Positions 7,324-15,448 of a stretch of 45,664 bases of DNA are shown in pieces. Under the pieces are notes generated by a model. That model was given only the letters and a program-made list of their open reading frames with translations. It was not told where the DNA came from and ran no database searches. The translations under genes were made by a program, and so were the position numbers. Source of the stretch: Bacteroidales bacterium (GTDB lineage Bacteria; Bacteroidota; Bacteroidia; Bacteroidales; UBA932); contig JAFUFP010000032.1 of the NCBI GenBank assembly GCA_017469845.1, positions 1 through 45,664 on the forward strand. The letters run 5' to 3'. Positions within the stretch are counted from its first letter, which is position 1, and each line of letters opens with the position of its first letter.

Positions 7324-10041
7324 TTATTCAAGAGGCTCGTTTGTATCGCAGTTGATCCAGATAAGCTTGCTGCTGTCAGGACCATAGACTCCATCGGTAG
7401 ATTCCCAAGCGTTCTTGAAATCCTGGGAGCAGTAGATGGTGCAACTTTCGATATCTCTGGCAAGATCGGTAGCAAAATACCAAGGCCCGGCCAACAGGAA
7501 ACCGCTGTTGAGACGGATTTGAGAAAGATGGAAGCAGTCCCTGATAAATGCGCCCATTGTCCCTACATGACTGACGTCAAATGAAGAAAGATCCAAAAGG
7601 GCGATGTTCTCACAACCGTAGAACATGTTTTCCATTCCGGTAGCCGACGACGTGTCAAAGAAACTGAGGTCAAGATTTTCGAAGCCTGCACAACCTCGGT
7701 ACATATCCGTAAAGTCTTCACAATAGTGGGTGTCAAAGGTGCCATAGTTTACATTCTTCAAGGAAGTGCATCCCGAGAAGAATTCTCTTAACGAAATCAC
7801 ATGAGAGATATCAAAACTATGAATGTCCAAAGTGACGAGATTTGAACACCACCCGAACATCTGTTCAAGTGAGGTTGCCCCACTTGTGTTGAAGTTCGAA
7901 ACATCCAATGACGTAAGCGAGGAACATCCTCTGAACATGCTGTTGAATTCTGTTGCGTTGTCGGTGTTGAAGTTGCTGACGTCAAGAGACTGTAATGCGG
8001 AACAATCCTGGAACATCCCCGTGAAATTGGATACCCCATTTGTAACGAAGCTGTTCAAATCAAGAGATGTGAGGGAATTGCAATTGGCAAACATGTAGGA
8101 CATGTCTTCAGCTGCACTTGTATTCCACGTGGATAAGTTCAGTTCCGTGAGTGAGGAACATCCGGAGAACAGGCTGCCGAAGTGCTTGACATTACTGACC
8201 TTCCATTCGCTTACATCCAATGACTCGAGAGAATTGCAACCGGAGAAAACATTTGAAAGGTCCTCTGTCTCGGAAACATCCCAACTTGATACATCTATGT
8301 TTCTGAGGCTGTGGCAATCGTTGAACATTTGGGATACCTCATTTCCGCGTCTAATGGTGAAATCTCCAGTTATTTCAGTCAGATTGTAGCACATGGAGAA
8401 TAACCTGGCATAACTGGTCACATTTGACAGGTCAAACATGCTCAGGTCAAGTGACTCAAGGCTATTGCAGCCTTCGAAAGTGCCTATGAACTCTGTGATA
8501 TTGGAAGTGTTGAATCTTTCTCCGAAAATGATATTCTTGATAGAAGGAGAATAATAGAACATAAAGTTGATATTACTGAGAGCCGGAGTATAGAAATCGC
8601 TCAAGTCGACTTCTTCCAAAGCTCCGCAGCCACTGAACATGAATGAGAAACTAGTTGCTGAACTTAAATCCAAACCATCCATTTTGATGTTCTTCAAGGA
8701 AGAACACTGTTCAAACAGCCCGCCGAAAGTTTCAACGTTGGCCGTATTCCAATTGGAAATATCAATGCTTTCGAGAGATCTGCACGTGAAAAACATTCTG
8801 TCTACGGAAGAACAGTACGTCAAGTCAAAGCCGGTGAAATCCACGTGGGTCAGTTTATCAAGCCGGTTGAACATCCCACCGGCATCCTGATTGGCATAAA
8901 CTTTATTCGAGGGAGTCCGTATGACGAGTTCCCCTTCTTCGGATTTCCAGTACGCATAAATCGGAGATGGACTGTCAGGAGCGGAAACGTCCACCCTAGC
9001 ATACTCGGTTGGAACTTCATCATCCCCGACCTCAAAGGAAACGGACTTGATTCGATAATCAGTCTTGTCGTAAATGAAATGCTCACCATTTACAAGGGTC
9101 TTTATGTCTTCATTGAATTGGGCCCCGTTTTCAAGTTTGATCACGTCACCTCCGACCATCGCACCCATGGTAGGGCGATAGGATTTTCCAGCCAGGAACG
9201 GTTTGTTGTTGCCACGGGTGAAAGAGGTCTCGCAGTCTGCGTGATCTCCTCTCAGGTTGACCGTGATTGTCTGTCCGGACAAGTCTACTGGAGGAATGAG
9301 TGCGTATATGACTACGTTTTCGTTGGCCTGAGTCGTTGTCAGATTATTGAGATGGATGACGAATTCATTGATCCAGTCTGTGGGAGTGATTGTGGGTTCG
9401 TCGGCAGTTATGTTGACAGTTCCTTTGGTGACAAACGGCACATTGTTGGAGGTCAAGGTCAAAGTTGTGTATTCTCCCACCTTGGGGACGGTAAGGTTCA
9501 GCATCAGAAGTGCGCCCAGATGTTCGAAATCGAAAGATATCTCGCCATCTGAAGGTGCAGAACCTGCGGCGGCCATGAAGTCAAACGGGCTGAGATGAGA
9601 GGTGTTTGCGTTACCGTCCTGGATCTGTCCCGTATAATCAACCGGGATTGCTTCCTTGTCCAAGTCCATATCAGGAATGAACGGATAATAGGCCATGTAT
9701 TTGTGTGCGCCTTTGACAGCCCAACCGCCTCCGGTGAATTTTGCGACCTGTGTGTTCTGCCCTAGGCCTTCCAAGATAGGGAAACGGACTTGAGTTCCGA
9801 CGTCAGGGTAAATACCGACTATGTCTCCTGCAGCCCATGAAAAAACGGCTCCATCAGTTTCAGAGACGGTAAGGGTAGTTTTGGTTGGAGCATTCTCCGC
9901 CCAATCAAAATTGTGCGCCCTGATTACCACGCTCTCGAAATCTCCAGAATTGTCAGTGGGAGTTTCAGGTGTCTCCAGGGTACAGGAAAACAGCGCTATC
10001 GTTGACAATAACGCTAAGGTTGTTTTGATATTCAAGCTCAT
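7324..10041 (-). CDS. Fimbrillin-like and DUF285/BspA leucine-rich repeat surface lipoprotein
   Basis: A 905-residue lipoprotein (lipobox ALFSC, Cys20). Residues 35-320 are Mfa/fimbrillin-like: APTKTTLTVSETDGAVFSWAAGDIVGIYP, the YMAYYPFIPD strand, and FDFEHLGALLMLNLTVPKVG. Residues 370-880 are about 20 copies of the 24-residue DUF285 (BspA-type) repeat, such as MFRGCSSLTSLDVSNFNT, with strong MF-x-x-C-x-SL-x-x-LD periodicity. Such repeats form curved solenoids that in oral and gut bacteria bind host or bacterial surface ligands; binding is inferred here. The fusion of a fimbrillin-like anchor to a DUF285 solenoid is notable and may allow polymerisation or tip presentation. It lies 18 nt after the small peptide gene at 10060-10209 and ends at a strong terminator. 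The opposite strand has long open frames caused by the repeats; these are not genes. Confidence 0.9.
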   Translation of the reverse strand: MSLNIKTTLALLSTIALFSCTLETPETPTDNSGDFESVVIRAHNFDWAENAPTKTTLTVSETDGAVFSWAAGDIVGIYPDVGTQVRFPILEGLGQNTQVAKFTGGGWAVKGAHKYMAYYPFIPDMDLDKEAIPVDYTGQIQDGNANTSHLSPFDFMAAAGSAPSDGEISFDFEHLGALLMLNLTVPKVGEYTTLTLTSNNVPFVTKGTVNITADEPTITPTDWINEFVIHLNNLTTTQANENVVIYALIPPVDLSGQTITVNLRGDHADCETSFTRGNNKPFLAGKSYRPTMGAMVGGDVIKLENGAQFNEDIKTLVNGEHFIYDKTDYRIKSVSFEVGDDEVPTEYARVDVSAPDSPSPIYAYWKSEEGELVIRTPSNKVYANQDAGGMFNRLDKLTHVDFTGFDLTYCSSVDRMFFTCRSLESIDISNWNTANVETFGGLFEQCSSLKNIKMDGLDLSSATSFSFMFSGCGALEEVDLSDFYTPALSNINFMFYYSPSIKNIIFGERFNTSNITEFIGTFEGCNSLESLDLSMFDLSNVTSYARLFSMCYNLTEITGDFTIRRGNEVSQMFNDCHSLRNIDVSSWDVSETEDLSNVFSGCNSLESLDVSEWKVSNVKHFGSLFSGCSSLTELNLSTWNTSAAEDMSYMFANCNSLTSLDLNSFVTNGVSNFTGMFQDCSALQSLDVSNFNTDNATEFNSMFRGCSSLTSLDVSNFNTSGATSLEQMFGWCSNLVTLDIHSFDISHVISLREFFSGCTSLKNVNYGTFDTHYCEDFTDMYRGCAGFENLDLSFFDTSSATGMENMFYGCENIALLDLSSFDVSHVGTMGAFIRDCFHLSQIRLNSGFLLAGPWYFATDLARDIESCTIYCSQDFKNAWESTDGVYGPDSSKLIWINCDTNEPLE
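7400..8930 (-). repeat. DUF285 24-codon tandem repeats
   Basis: About 20 in-frame degenerate units of roughly 72 bp coding for MFxxCxSLxxLDLSxFxTS-type repeats. Conservation is stronger at protein than at DNA level, which points to old rather than recent expansion. Confidence 0.8.
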
Positions 10042-10059
10042 TGTATGGAGTTTTAGTGA

Positions 10060-10209
10060 TTAATCATCCCACGGCATGTTGTGTCCGGTTCCTCCGGTGT
10101 TGTCGTCATCTGATGCCTGGAGAATGTATCCAGTGTTTTCAAGAGTGATTAGATCACATGAGGGCGAAACATAAACCTTCTGATTAGAATTATTGCTTTC
10201 TTGGAACAT
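10060..10209 (-). CDS. Short peptide of a Bacteroidales leader-like type
   Basis: A 49-residue product if started at 10209 (MFQESNNSNQ), or 67 residues from an upstream ATG at 10263. The core YVSPSCDLITLENTGYILQAS and the polar tail ending GHNMPWDD match a pattern I know from many short Bacteroidales proteins encoded just before surface-protein genes: a Y-x-x-P start, a hydrophobic LE-x-x-G stretch, then a glycine/Asp-rich tail. There is no signal peptide or enzyme motif. The gap to the BspA-like gene is 18 nt, so it is the first gene of that operon. Function is unknown; roles as a peptide precursor or translational coupler are guesses. Confidence 0.6.
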   Translation of the reverse strand: MFQESNNSNQKVYVSPSCDLITLENTGYILQASDDDNTGGTGHNMPWDD

Positions 10210-10390
10210 GGTAATGAAGATGTTAGAACCTTTGTTTGATTTATTACTTCGGAAAGATGCCATCTCCTGCGTAAGAAGGAAAAGTGAAGCTTCCTGTATT
10301 TTCCTAAAGGACTGATGATCTTTTTTCGGTCATGGATAGTTTCTCCTTTTTTGTTCTCTGGCAATGAAAATGGCTTTGTCTTTTCGCATC

Positions 10391-10398
10391 TTCAAAAA
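10391..10398 (-). promoter_or_regulatory. Candidate -7 box upstream of the small-peptide/BspA operon
   Basis: Minus-strand TATTTTTG matches TAnnTTTG. It would give a leader of about 130-180 nt before the peptide gene. No convincing -33 box is visible. Confidence 0.4.
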
Positions 10399-10802
10399 TA
10401 ATCCATGCCATCTCTATAGGGAAATTCATTTAGGTCCGTTTTGCATATTGCCGGAGGAATGTGATTGGAAATCCATTAATCTGTATGTACTTGTAGGGTT
10501 TTACTCTGCCGAGGCGATGTCCGCGAAAATACACTTCGCATTCCTGCTTTACCTTCGTGCTGTCAAATAAAGGTCTATCATGAAAAACTTTTTTCAATTT
10601 GTGTGAAGTTTACTCAAAAAATCTTCATTTTCGGAGTATATGATGGTGGAGGAACAGCGATGGGGGAGCGAGCGGAACAAAAGAACGGGTTCGTCGCGAA
10701 CAAAGAGTTCGCTTACCGCTGATACTTTTGCACCGTGAAAATCCTGACGAGAAGATAAGCCGGCAGAAATCCTAAAACAGGAATTTGATCCCGCGGAGAA
10801 AA

Positions 10803-10821
10803 ATACCCCGATGGCGGGTAT
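10803..10821. repeat. Perfect inverted repeat ATACCC/GGGTAT
   Basis: A six-bp perfect stem with a 7-nt loop, 60 nt before the ATG at 10883. Read on the minus strand it is followed by five T, so it could terminate leftward transcription. Read on the plus strand it would lie in the leader of the next gene. Confidence 0.4.
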
Positions 10822-10882
10822 ATGTTCAGGACCTCTCACTTTAGGGAAACAGACAAACAATCACAATAAGAAATAACGCGGT

Positions 10883-11188
10883 ATGAAAAAGAAAGACACC
10901 TTCTACAAAGACCTCAAGCACATCGCACGTCAGACCATCAACCTTTCCGATGAAAGGCTTGACTTCATGGACGGAAAACGTCTCGGTGAAGTTGACCTTC
11001 TCATCGAGGACAACGCTTCCGTAAGGAAAGTAAGGCGCATAATGGAAAAACGCATCAGCCAGGACTACTGGAGGACGAGAAGCACGGCCAACGGCAACGG
11101 TGACCGTCACTGCGTGAAACATCACCTGTCGAATCAGATGAAAAACATCTGGGGAAGGGTCCCGAGCGGATTCCATTACTGCGCATAA
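10883..11188 (+). CDS. Small basic protein of unknown function
   Basis: A 101-residue, strongly basic protein (MKKKDTFYKDLKHIARQTINL...) without signal peptide or TM helix. Residues 60-80 contain RISQDYWRTRSTANGNGDRHC. Two Cys and several His lie near the C terminus (RHCVKHHL, HYC), but they make no recognisable zinc-finger spacing. Base composition matches the neighbours, and the start has an A-rich leader. Nucleic-acid binding is possible from the charge, but I cannot assign a family. It is separated from the GTPase operon by a 144-bp gap holding that operon's promoter-like motif. Confidence 0.55.
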   Translation: MKKKDTFYKDLKHIARQTINLSDERLDFMDGKRLGEVDLLIEDNASVRKVRRIMEKRISQDYWRTRSTANGNGDRHCVKHHLSNQMKNIWGRVPSGFHYCA

Positions 11189-11232
11189 GTGTTCAAGGGG
11201 AAGAGATTCATCCGAAAATCTTCACTTTCCGC

Positions 11233-11261
11233 GGTTACCTTTTCGGAAATCCGACATTAAT
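11233..11261 (+). promoter_or_regulatory. ECF-type promoter motif before the GTPase/retropepsin operon
   Basis: GGTTACC, 15 nt, CATTAAT: one base off the shared GTTTACC with the same exact spacing as five other sites in the window. It is 71 nt upstream of the first operon ATG (11333). A CCGAAAA/TTTTCGG inverted repeat (11212-11246) overlaps its upstream element. Confidence 0.6.
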
Positions 11262-11332
11262 AAGGTGAAGACGGGTGAGGAAGGATCCTTCCCCGAATTG
11301 ACAAAACAACTTTTTTCAGCAACATCCAAAAC

Positions 11333-12364
11333 ATGGAACAAAACAAATTCTTGAAGATCGGGTCATTCCTGCTGTTCCTGATCTTGGCGGCTTACAGCTG
11401 CTACGCTACCGAGCATTCCCTGCACATGCTCTCCCCGAATCTCCCCGAAATCCTCGTATGGGCGATCACGATCGCATTCTACGTTGTAGCTTCTTTGGGC
11501 TCCAAGATGATCGTGGATTCCCTGAACCAGAAAATTTACCTTGAGAACCGGGGCCTTCATCTTGTGGGAGGAGCGGTCCTTATGTTCCTTTTCTGGCTCA
11601 TGATCAGTATGCCGACCAATACGCACACCTTCTTCTACAATGAGCAGATATCGGATGTGATACTTTCGGATGTACAGACGACGCAGAAGTATCTTGAGGA
11701 CATCGAGTCCCGCAAGGTGACTCTCCCTTCCTACGATACGCTCGAAGCGAAGGTCAACACCAAATTCGAGGAACTCAATGCGGAGTTCAACGGAATCGGA
11801 CCTTCCGGAAGAAAAGGCAACGGGCAGTATGTTATGCAGAGGATGCGTGAGATAAACAACCTCCTCGGCTCGAACATACCGGTCGACACGAGGCTCAATG
11901 TCTACGATCCCGCGATACTCAACAACTACAATACCCGCATCCATGGCGAACTCGAAAAGGTGAAGATGGAGCGTTATCAGGCTCCGCAGCAGGCGGTGAA
12001 GGAAGCCAGGAGCGTCCTTGACGACCTGGATGTCCTCGCCGACACCCTCGACACCAAAATCCAGAGCGGAAAGCCCAGTGAAGTCATCGTGACGCAGACG
12101 GAAGGCGTTCTCCAGAAGGGTTATTCCCTCATCAAGAACAACCGCGATTTCGTGAACCTTTCCCCGGAGGATGAACCGGTATACTGCGCGGAGAAGATCT
12201 CGACGAGAACCCACCAGCTCAAGAATGTCATCAAGGTATGGCAGGATTATCTGGGCGGCAAATACAAGGGCAAGGGATTCTTCTATTGGATAATGATTTC
12301 CCTTCTCGTGGACATCGGCGCCTTCATATTCTTCGACCTCACGTTCCGAAGGGAAGAATTCTGA
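11333..12364 (+). CDS. Four-TM membrane protein with large helical loop
   Basis: A 343-residue integral membrane protein. Three TM helices occupy the first 92 residues (about 8-25, 35-57 and 74-91). A polar, helical and partly coiled-coil domain fills about 95-305 (DVQTTQKYLEDIESRKV, ARSVLDDLDVLADTLDTKIQ), and a final TM lies at about 312-333. The last residues (FDLTFRREEF) are charged. I do not recognise a named family. It is the first gene after the 11233 promoter motif and lies 66 nt before the GTPase gene, so it is the natural membrane anchor or sensor of that system (inference). The loop and TM count suggest signalling between the periplasm and the cytoplasmic GTPase. Confidence 0.8.
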   Translation: MEQNKFLKIGSFLLFLILAAYSCYATEHSLHMLSPNLPEILVWAITIAFYVVASLGSKMIVDSLNQKIYLENRGLHLVGGAVLMFLFWLMISMPTNTHTFFYNEQISDVILSDVQTTQKYLEDIESRKVTLPSYDTLEAKVNTKFEELNAEFNGIGPSGRKGNGQYVMQRMREINNLLGSNIPVDTRLNVYDPAILNNYNTRIHGELEKVKMERYQAPQQAVKEARSVLDDLDVLADTLDTKIQSGKPSEVIVTQTEGVLQKGYSLIKNNRDFVNLSPEDEPVYCAEKISTRTHQLKNVIKVWQDYLGGKYKGKGFFYWIMISLLVDIGAFIFFDLTFRREEF

Positions 12365-12430
12365 CGCGGACGCTTCATAAAAAGCAAGTGAACTTCAATA
12401 AACAGCATCAACAGTAAACAACAATAAACC

Positions 12431-13348
12431 ATGGCAATCGATATCAAAACAGGGGAAGTGAAGAACACTCCCGTAGAAGAACCCGTAAAGGACGAAGGCA
12501 TCACCGAAGAAAACAAGGACATCGAATCAGTGAAGGGCCTCAGTGACACGGAAAAGAAGGATCCCAACACCATCAAAGTCACGATTTCGGACAAGGACTC
12601 ACCGGTAGTGGTGCTTTTCGGTGCGGCCGGATGCGGAAAGACCATGACGATGGTCCGTCTTTCGAGATATCTCCGCTCCCAAGGATACCTGATTCTTCCC
12701 GACAGGGTGTTCAGGCCAAGCCACGACCAGAACTACAAGAGTCTTTGTGACAATTTCCAGAACATCATCAACAGCGATGACGCCGCCGAGAGAACCGACA
12801 ACATCAGTTTCATGCTCCTCAAGGTGGTGAAGGACGGAAGGACCGTTTGCCAGATTCTTGAAGGCCCGGGAGAACTTTATTTCGATCCTGACAACGCCGA
12901 GCAGAATTGGCCCACATTCTTCCATTCCATCCTCAATGACACGACTCTCCGCAAGGTGTTCGTTCCCTTCGTTGAGCCCGATTTCGGAGACGATCAGACC
13001 CGTCGCAACTATGTCAGCACCCTCTCGCAGCTGAAGAGGAGCACCGGCAACCAGAAGTTCATCTTCCTCTACAACAAGGTGGATAAGACTCCCTTCGTCA
13101 TCGAGCCCGGAAGAGTCCATAAAGGACCCGCCATGCATGATGTGGAATCCCAGTATCCCACAATCTTCGCCCCTTTCCGCAATACGAACCCCGTGACTTC
13201 GTTCTACAGGAAATACAACTTCGATTTCGTGCCGTTCCAGACCGGAACCTACACGCAGCCGGTCGACGGCAAGATGGTATACATCGAAGGTTCACCGAGG
13301 TATCCCAAATCCCTTTGGGAACGAATCCTCAAATGCATAAGGGGGTAG
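12431..13348 (+). CDS. P-loop GTPase of the membrane system
   Basis: A 305-residue cytoplasmic NTPase. The first 50 residues are acidic and probably disordered. Walker A is GAAGCGKT (64-71), a G3-like GPGE lies at 145-148 (the usual Asp of DxxG is not in place; the sequence is EGPGE), and G4 is NKVD (215-218). NKxD favours GTP over ATP. The fold fits TRAFAC/Ras-like GTPases; the sequence is unlike Era, FtsY or EngA. GTPases of this general kind occur in bacterial conflict clusters with membrane-linked partners, described under names such as double-GTPase and GTPase-associated proteins. I cannot confirm membership without a profile search. Only four nt separate it from the next gene, the coiled-coil TM protein, so the two are translated from one message and probably interact. 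Confidence 0.85.
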   Translation: MAIDIKTGEVKNTPVEEPVKDEGITEENKDIESVKGLSDTEKKDPNTIKVTISDKDSPVVVLFGAAGCGKTMTMVRLSRYLRSQGYLILPDRVFRPSHDQNYKSLCDNFQNIINSDDAAERTDNISFMLLKVVKDGRTVCQILEGPGELYFDPDNAEQNWPTFFHSILNDTTLRKVFVPFVEPDFGDDQTRRNYVSTLSQLKRSTGNQKFIFLYNKVDKTPFVIEPGRVHKGPAMHDVESQYPTIFAPFRNTNPVTSFYRKYNFDFVPFQTGTYTQPVDGKMVYIEGSPRYPKSLWERILKCIRG

Positions 13349-13352
13349 AAGC

Positions 13353-14903
13353 ATGAAGGCCGAACTTTTCATACACGGGCCGCGTCACGCTTTCTTCGGG
13401 AATGAGGAGGACGAAAGATACTTTTCGCTGTTCGACGACAGCAGGGTGTCCGACAAAATCCGCTACTCCGTGGAGATGCGCCGCTCCTCTGACGGCAACG
13501 TTTATGCGTATTACAATTACTGCAGATACTCGAACGTCAGGGATATTGACGGCCGCAGCGGCTCTTACATAGGCGTTTCTCTGAGACTGGACTCCTACTA
13601 CAAGAATCTGAGGAACATCTTCTCGACCCTCGACGCCGTCTTCCGCTCCAGGGTGTGCGGACTTCTGATAAGGAAGGACTCCGCGGGATACCAATACATG
13701 GTAGCGGATTTCAGGAACTGCGAAAGGGAGATTTCCTCAGAGATCGAGGCTCCGCTCGGGGCAATGCTCCAAGGAGTGATTTCCTCACAGGATATCCTTC
13801 CTATCGACTCTTCTTTCTCAACGGGAGGACAGACCATCGTCCGGGGCCTTGACGACAATCGTCTGACCGAGGAATGCCTTCGGGACATACGCAGAACCGG
13901 AAGGCTTCTTTTCACTTCCTCGCTGGAGATCGACTCCCTTCGGAAAGTGAGGGAAGACGCTGAAAGGGAGAAGTCCGAAATCAGCTCTTCATGGGAGAAG
14001 AGGTTCCTCTTTGAAAGGGAGGAGGCTTCCAGAGCGCAGGATTCGCTGAAAAGTGAAATCTCCTCCCTCAAGGAAGAGAAATACTCCCTTTCGGAGAAGA
14101 TATCTTCTCTCGAGGAAAACAACCGAAGCCTCTCAACCTGCCTTGACGGCGAGAAGAAAAGGGCATCCGAATTGGAAGAGAAAGTCTCCCTCCTGGAGTC
14201 TTCTCTTTCAGGGATGGAGTCCCTCAAAAGCAAACTTAAGCGCCAGGAGGAGGAAATTTCATCCTTGAAGGAGAGTGTCGCCAGGCTTAAAAAGTCACGC
14301 TCTTCCCATGAGGGAAAGACTCCCGTCTCAGATGATGGAGAGGAAGGAAAGGGAGTCAAGATCGACCACGTTTCGTCGAAGTATCCCAAAAAAGAGCTTG
14401 GGGAGGGGCTCAAAATCGGGCTTTTCGCCTTTTTTCTCCTTGCTTCTTTCGCTCTGGGAGCGTTTGTGGGAAGATCTCCTCTTCTTGACAAGATGTTGCA
14501 AAAAGGCTCTGAAGATTCTTCTTCACAGGTTGAGAAGCAGTTGACGGGAAATCCCGACGCTACCGCCCCCGAAGCGGAGAGTGAGGATTCTGAAACGAGA
14601 TGCATGCTCTGGCCGAACAGTTTGAGTTCGCGTCTTTATCCCGGATCGGAGAGCGGGAGTGACCCTGACGCTGTAATTTCCGTCGAGGTCGGAGAAAGGG
14701 CGGAATTCCGCCTTAAGGAACCTTCCTTCCCCGTGGAAGAATTCATATGGGAAGTGAAGAACATCTCTACCGGAGAATCACTTTTCGACACCACTTCGGT
14801 ACTTCACCACTCGTTCATCTCCGAAAAGGGTGCGGAATACGCCGTAAGGGTATTCGTGAACGATACTTTGATAGTTCAGAAAATTTTCAAAACGGACAAC
14901 TGA
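13353..14903 (+). CDS. Coiled-coil TM protein, GTPase partner A
   Basis: A 516-residue single-TM protein. The N-terminal domain (1-160; MKAELFIHGPRHAFFG, then SGSYIGVSLRLDSYYKNLRNIFSTLDAVF) is shared with the operon protein at 15449-16756 (SGSFVGLAVCFN... METMFSTFAETL). A long coiled coil spans about 195-320 (EKISSLEENNRSLST and similar). One TM helix lies at about 353-372 (GLFAFFLLASFALGAFVG). A C-terminal PKD-like beta-sandwich (410-516; VEVGERAEFRLKEPSF, FIWEVKNIS) lies outside the inner membrane. The topology predicts cytoplasmic N domain and coil, periplasmic C domain. It follows the GTPase by four nt and precedes the retropepsin by one, so it likely links GTPase state to a periplasmic event (inference). 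The N domain has no name I can give with confidence. Confidence 0.85.
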   Translation: MKAELFIHGPRHAFFGNEEDERYFSLFDDSRVSDKIRYSVEMRRSSDGNVYAYYNYCRYSNVRDIDGRSGSYIGVSLRLDSYYKNLRNIFSTLDAVFRSRVCGLLIRKDSAGYQYMVADFRNCEREISSEIEAPLGAMLQGVISSQDILPIDSSFSTGGQTIVRGLDDNRLTEECLRDIRRTGRLLFTSSLEIDSLRKVREDAEREKSEISSSWEKRFLFEREEASRAQDSLKSEISSLKEEKYSLSEKISSLEENNRSLSTCLDGEKKRASELEEKVSLLESSLSGMESLKSKLKRQEEEISSLKESVARLKKSRSSHEGKTPVSDDGEEGKGVKIDHVSSKYPKKELGEGLKIGLFAFFLLASFALGAFVGRSPLLDKMLQKGSEDSSSQVEKQLTGNPDATAPEAESEDSETRCMLWPNSLSSRLYPGSESGSDPDAVISVEVGERAEFRLKEPSFPVEEFIWEVKNISTGESLFDTTSVLHHSFISEKGAEYAVRVFVNDTLIVQKIFKTDN

Positions 14904-14904
14904 C

Positions 14905-15423
14905 ATGAAATCAGCTTTTACTTCCGCCGCTTTCGCATTCATTCTCTTTCTTTCTTCATGCGGGAGCTCCGCACCCAAGGAGCAGCCCGTCCTGCTCCCT
15001 TCACAAGGTGGTGCCCGCTCGACAAGAAGTGTCATAAAGGTGCCTTACACCGAGGAAGGGAACGTCAAGATAATACCGGTGAAACTCAACGACACGAGCA
15101 TGGAGATGATCTTCGATACCGGCGCATCTGGAGTGCACATTTCGCTTCTGGAACTTCAGACTCTGATCAAGCAGGGCCAGATAACCGAAGGTGACTTCAT
15201 CGGAACTACACGCTCAAGAATCGCTGACGGGAGCGTAGTGGAGAACGGACTGATTCTTCTCCGCAAGGTCTCGATCGCCGATGAAATAACCCTCACCAAT
15301 GTCGAAGCGTCGGTGGCGAGGAACCAGGAAGCGCCCCTTCTTCTCGGAAACAATGTCCTCAACGAGTTCCAGTCAATCGAGATAGACAATGTGGGACGCA
15401 CCATAAACTTCCGCAAACGCTGA
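14905..15423 (+). CDS. Retropepsin-like aspartic protease lipoprotein
   Basis: A 172-residue lipoprotein (lipobox LFLSSC, Cys19) with a single clan AA aspartic-protease lobe. The catalytic motif is MIFDTGASGVHIS (DTGA 71-74). The region RSRIADGSVVENGLILLRKVSI forms the family's next strands, and APLLLGNNVLNEF is the late LLG motif. Single-lobe retropepsins must dimerise to give two catalytic Asp. The C-terminal domain of the TPR protein at 17739-19823 is closely similar (IFDTGASDITIS, APLLLGQSAMERF), so hetero- as well as homodimers are possible. The location is the periplasmic face of a membrane. Its ATG follows the previous stop codon by one base, so it is strongly coupled. Substrates are unknown; neighbouring periplasmic domains are candidates. 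Confidence 0.88.
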   Translation: MKSAFTSAAFAFILFLSSCGSSAPKEQPVLLPSQGGARSTRSVIKVPYTEEGNVKIIPVKLNDTSMEMIFDTGASGVHISLLELQTLIKQGQITEGDFIGTTRSRIADGSVVENGLILLRKVSIADEITLTNVEASVARNQEAPLLLGNNVLNEFQSIEIDNVGRTINFRKR

Positions 15424-15448
15424 TTCTTTAAGAAGACAATCCCGGAAG

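Larger units (their letters stand above)
10264..10882. other. Gene-free stretch with hairpins
   Basis: About 620 bp with no convincing gene; the short open frames have no coding character. It holds the minus-strand -7 candidate at 10391-10398, a structured segment at 10671-10720 (perfect hairpin GTTCG-TCG-CGAAC inside an AGCGG/CCGCT pairing), a plus-strand TACTTTTG at 10723-10730, and a perfect ATACCC/GGGTAT hairpin at 10803-10821. The plus-strand elements could be the promoter and structured leader of the gene at 10883. Confidence 0.4.

Noticed and set aside
8845..9552. Long open frame opposite the BspA-like lipoprotein gene
   Set aside because: No coding character, and the minus-strand gene has clear domains throughout.
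10364..10570. Short plus-strand open frame in the gene-free stretch
   Set aside because: No promoter, no family resemblance and no periodic codon use.
10609..10630. A GTTTAC followed by CATTTT, resembling the ECF-type motif
   Set aside because: The spacing is 18 nt instead of 22 between box starts and the CC is missing, so it was not counted among the six sites.
11363..12214. Minus-strand open frame opposite the four-TM gene
   Set aside because: Composition is that of antisense sequence, and it has no start context; the plus gene has clear TM helices.
13598..14605. A 335-codon open frame opposite the coiled-coil TM gene
   Set aside because: Ser/Glu-rich shadow of the coiled-coil codons. 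The plus-strand frame is continuous with domains and is coupled to its neighbours.
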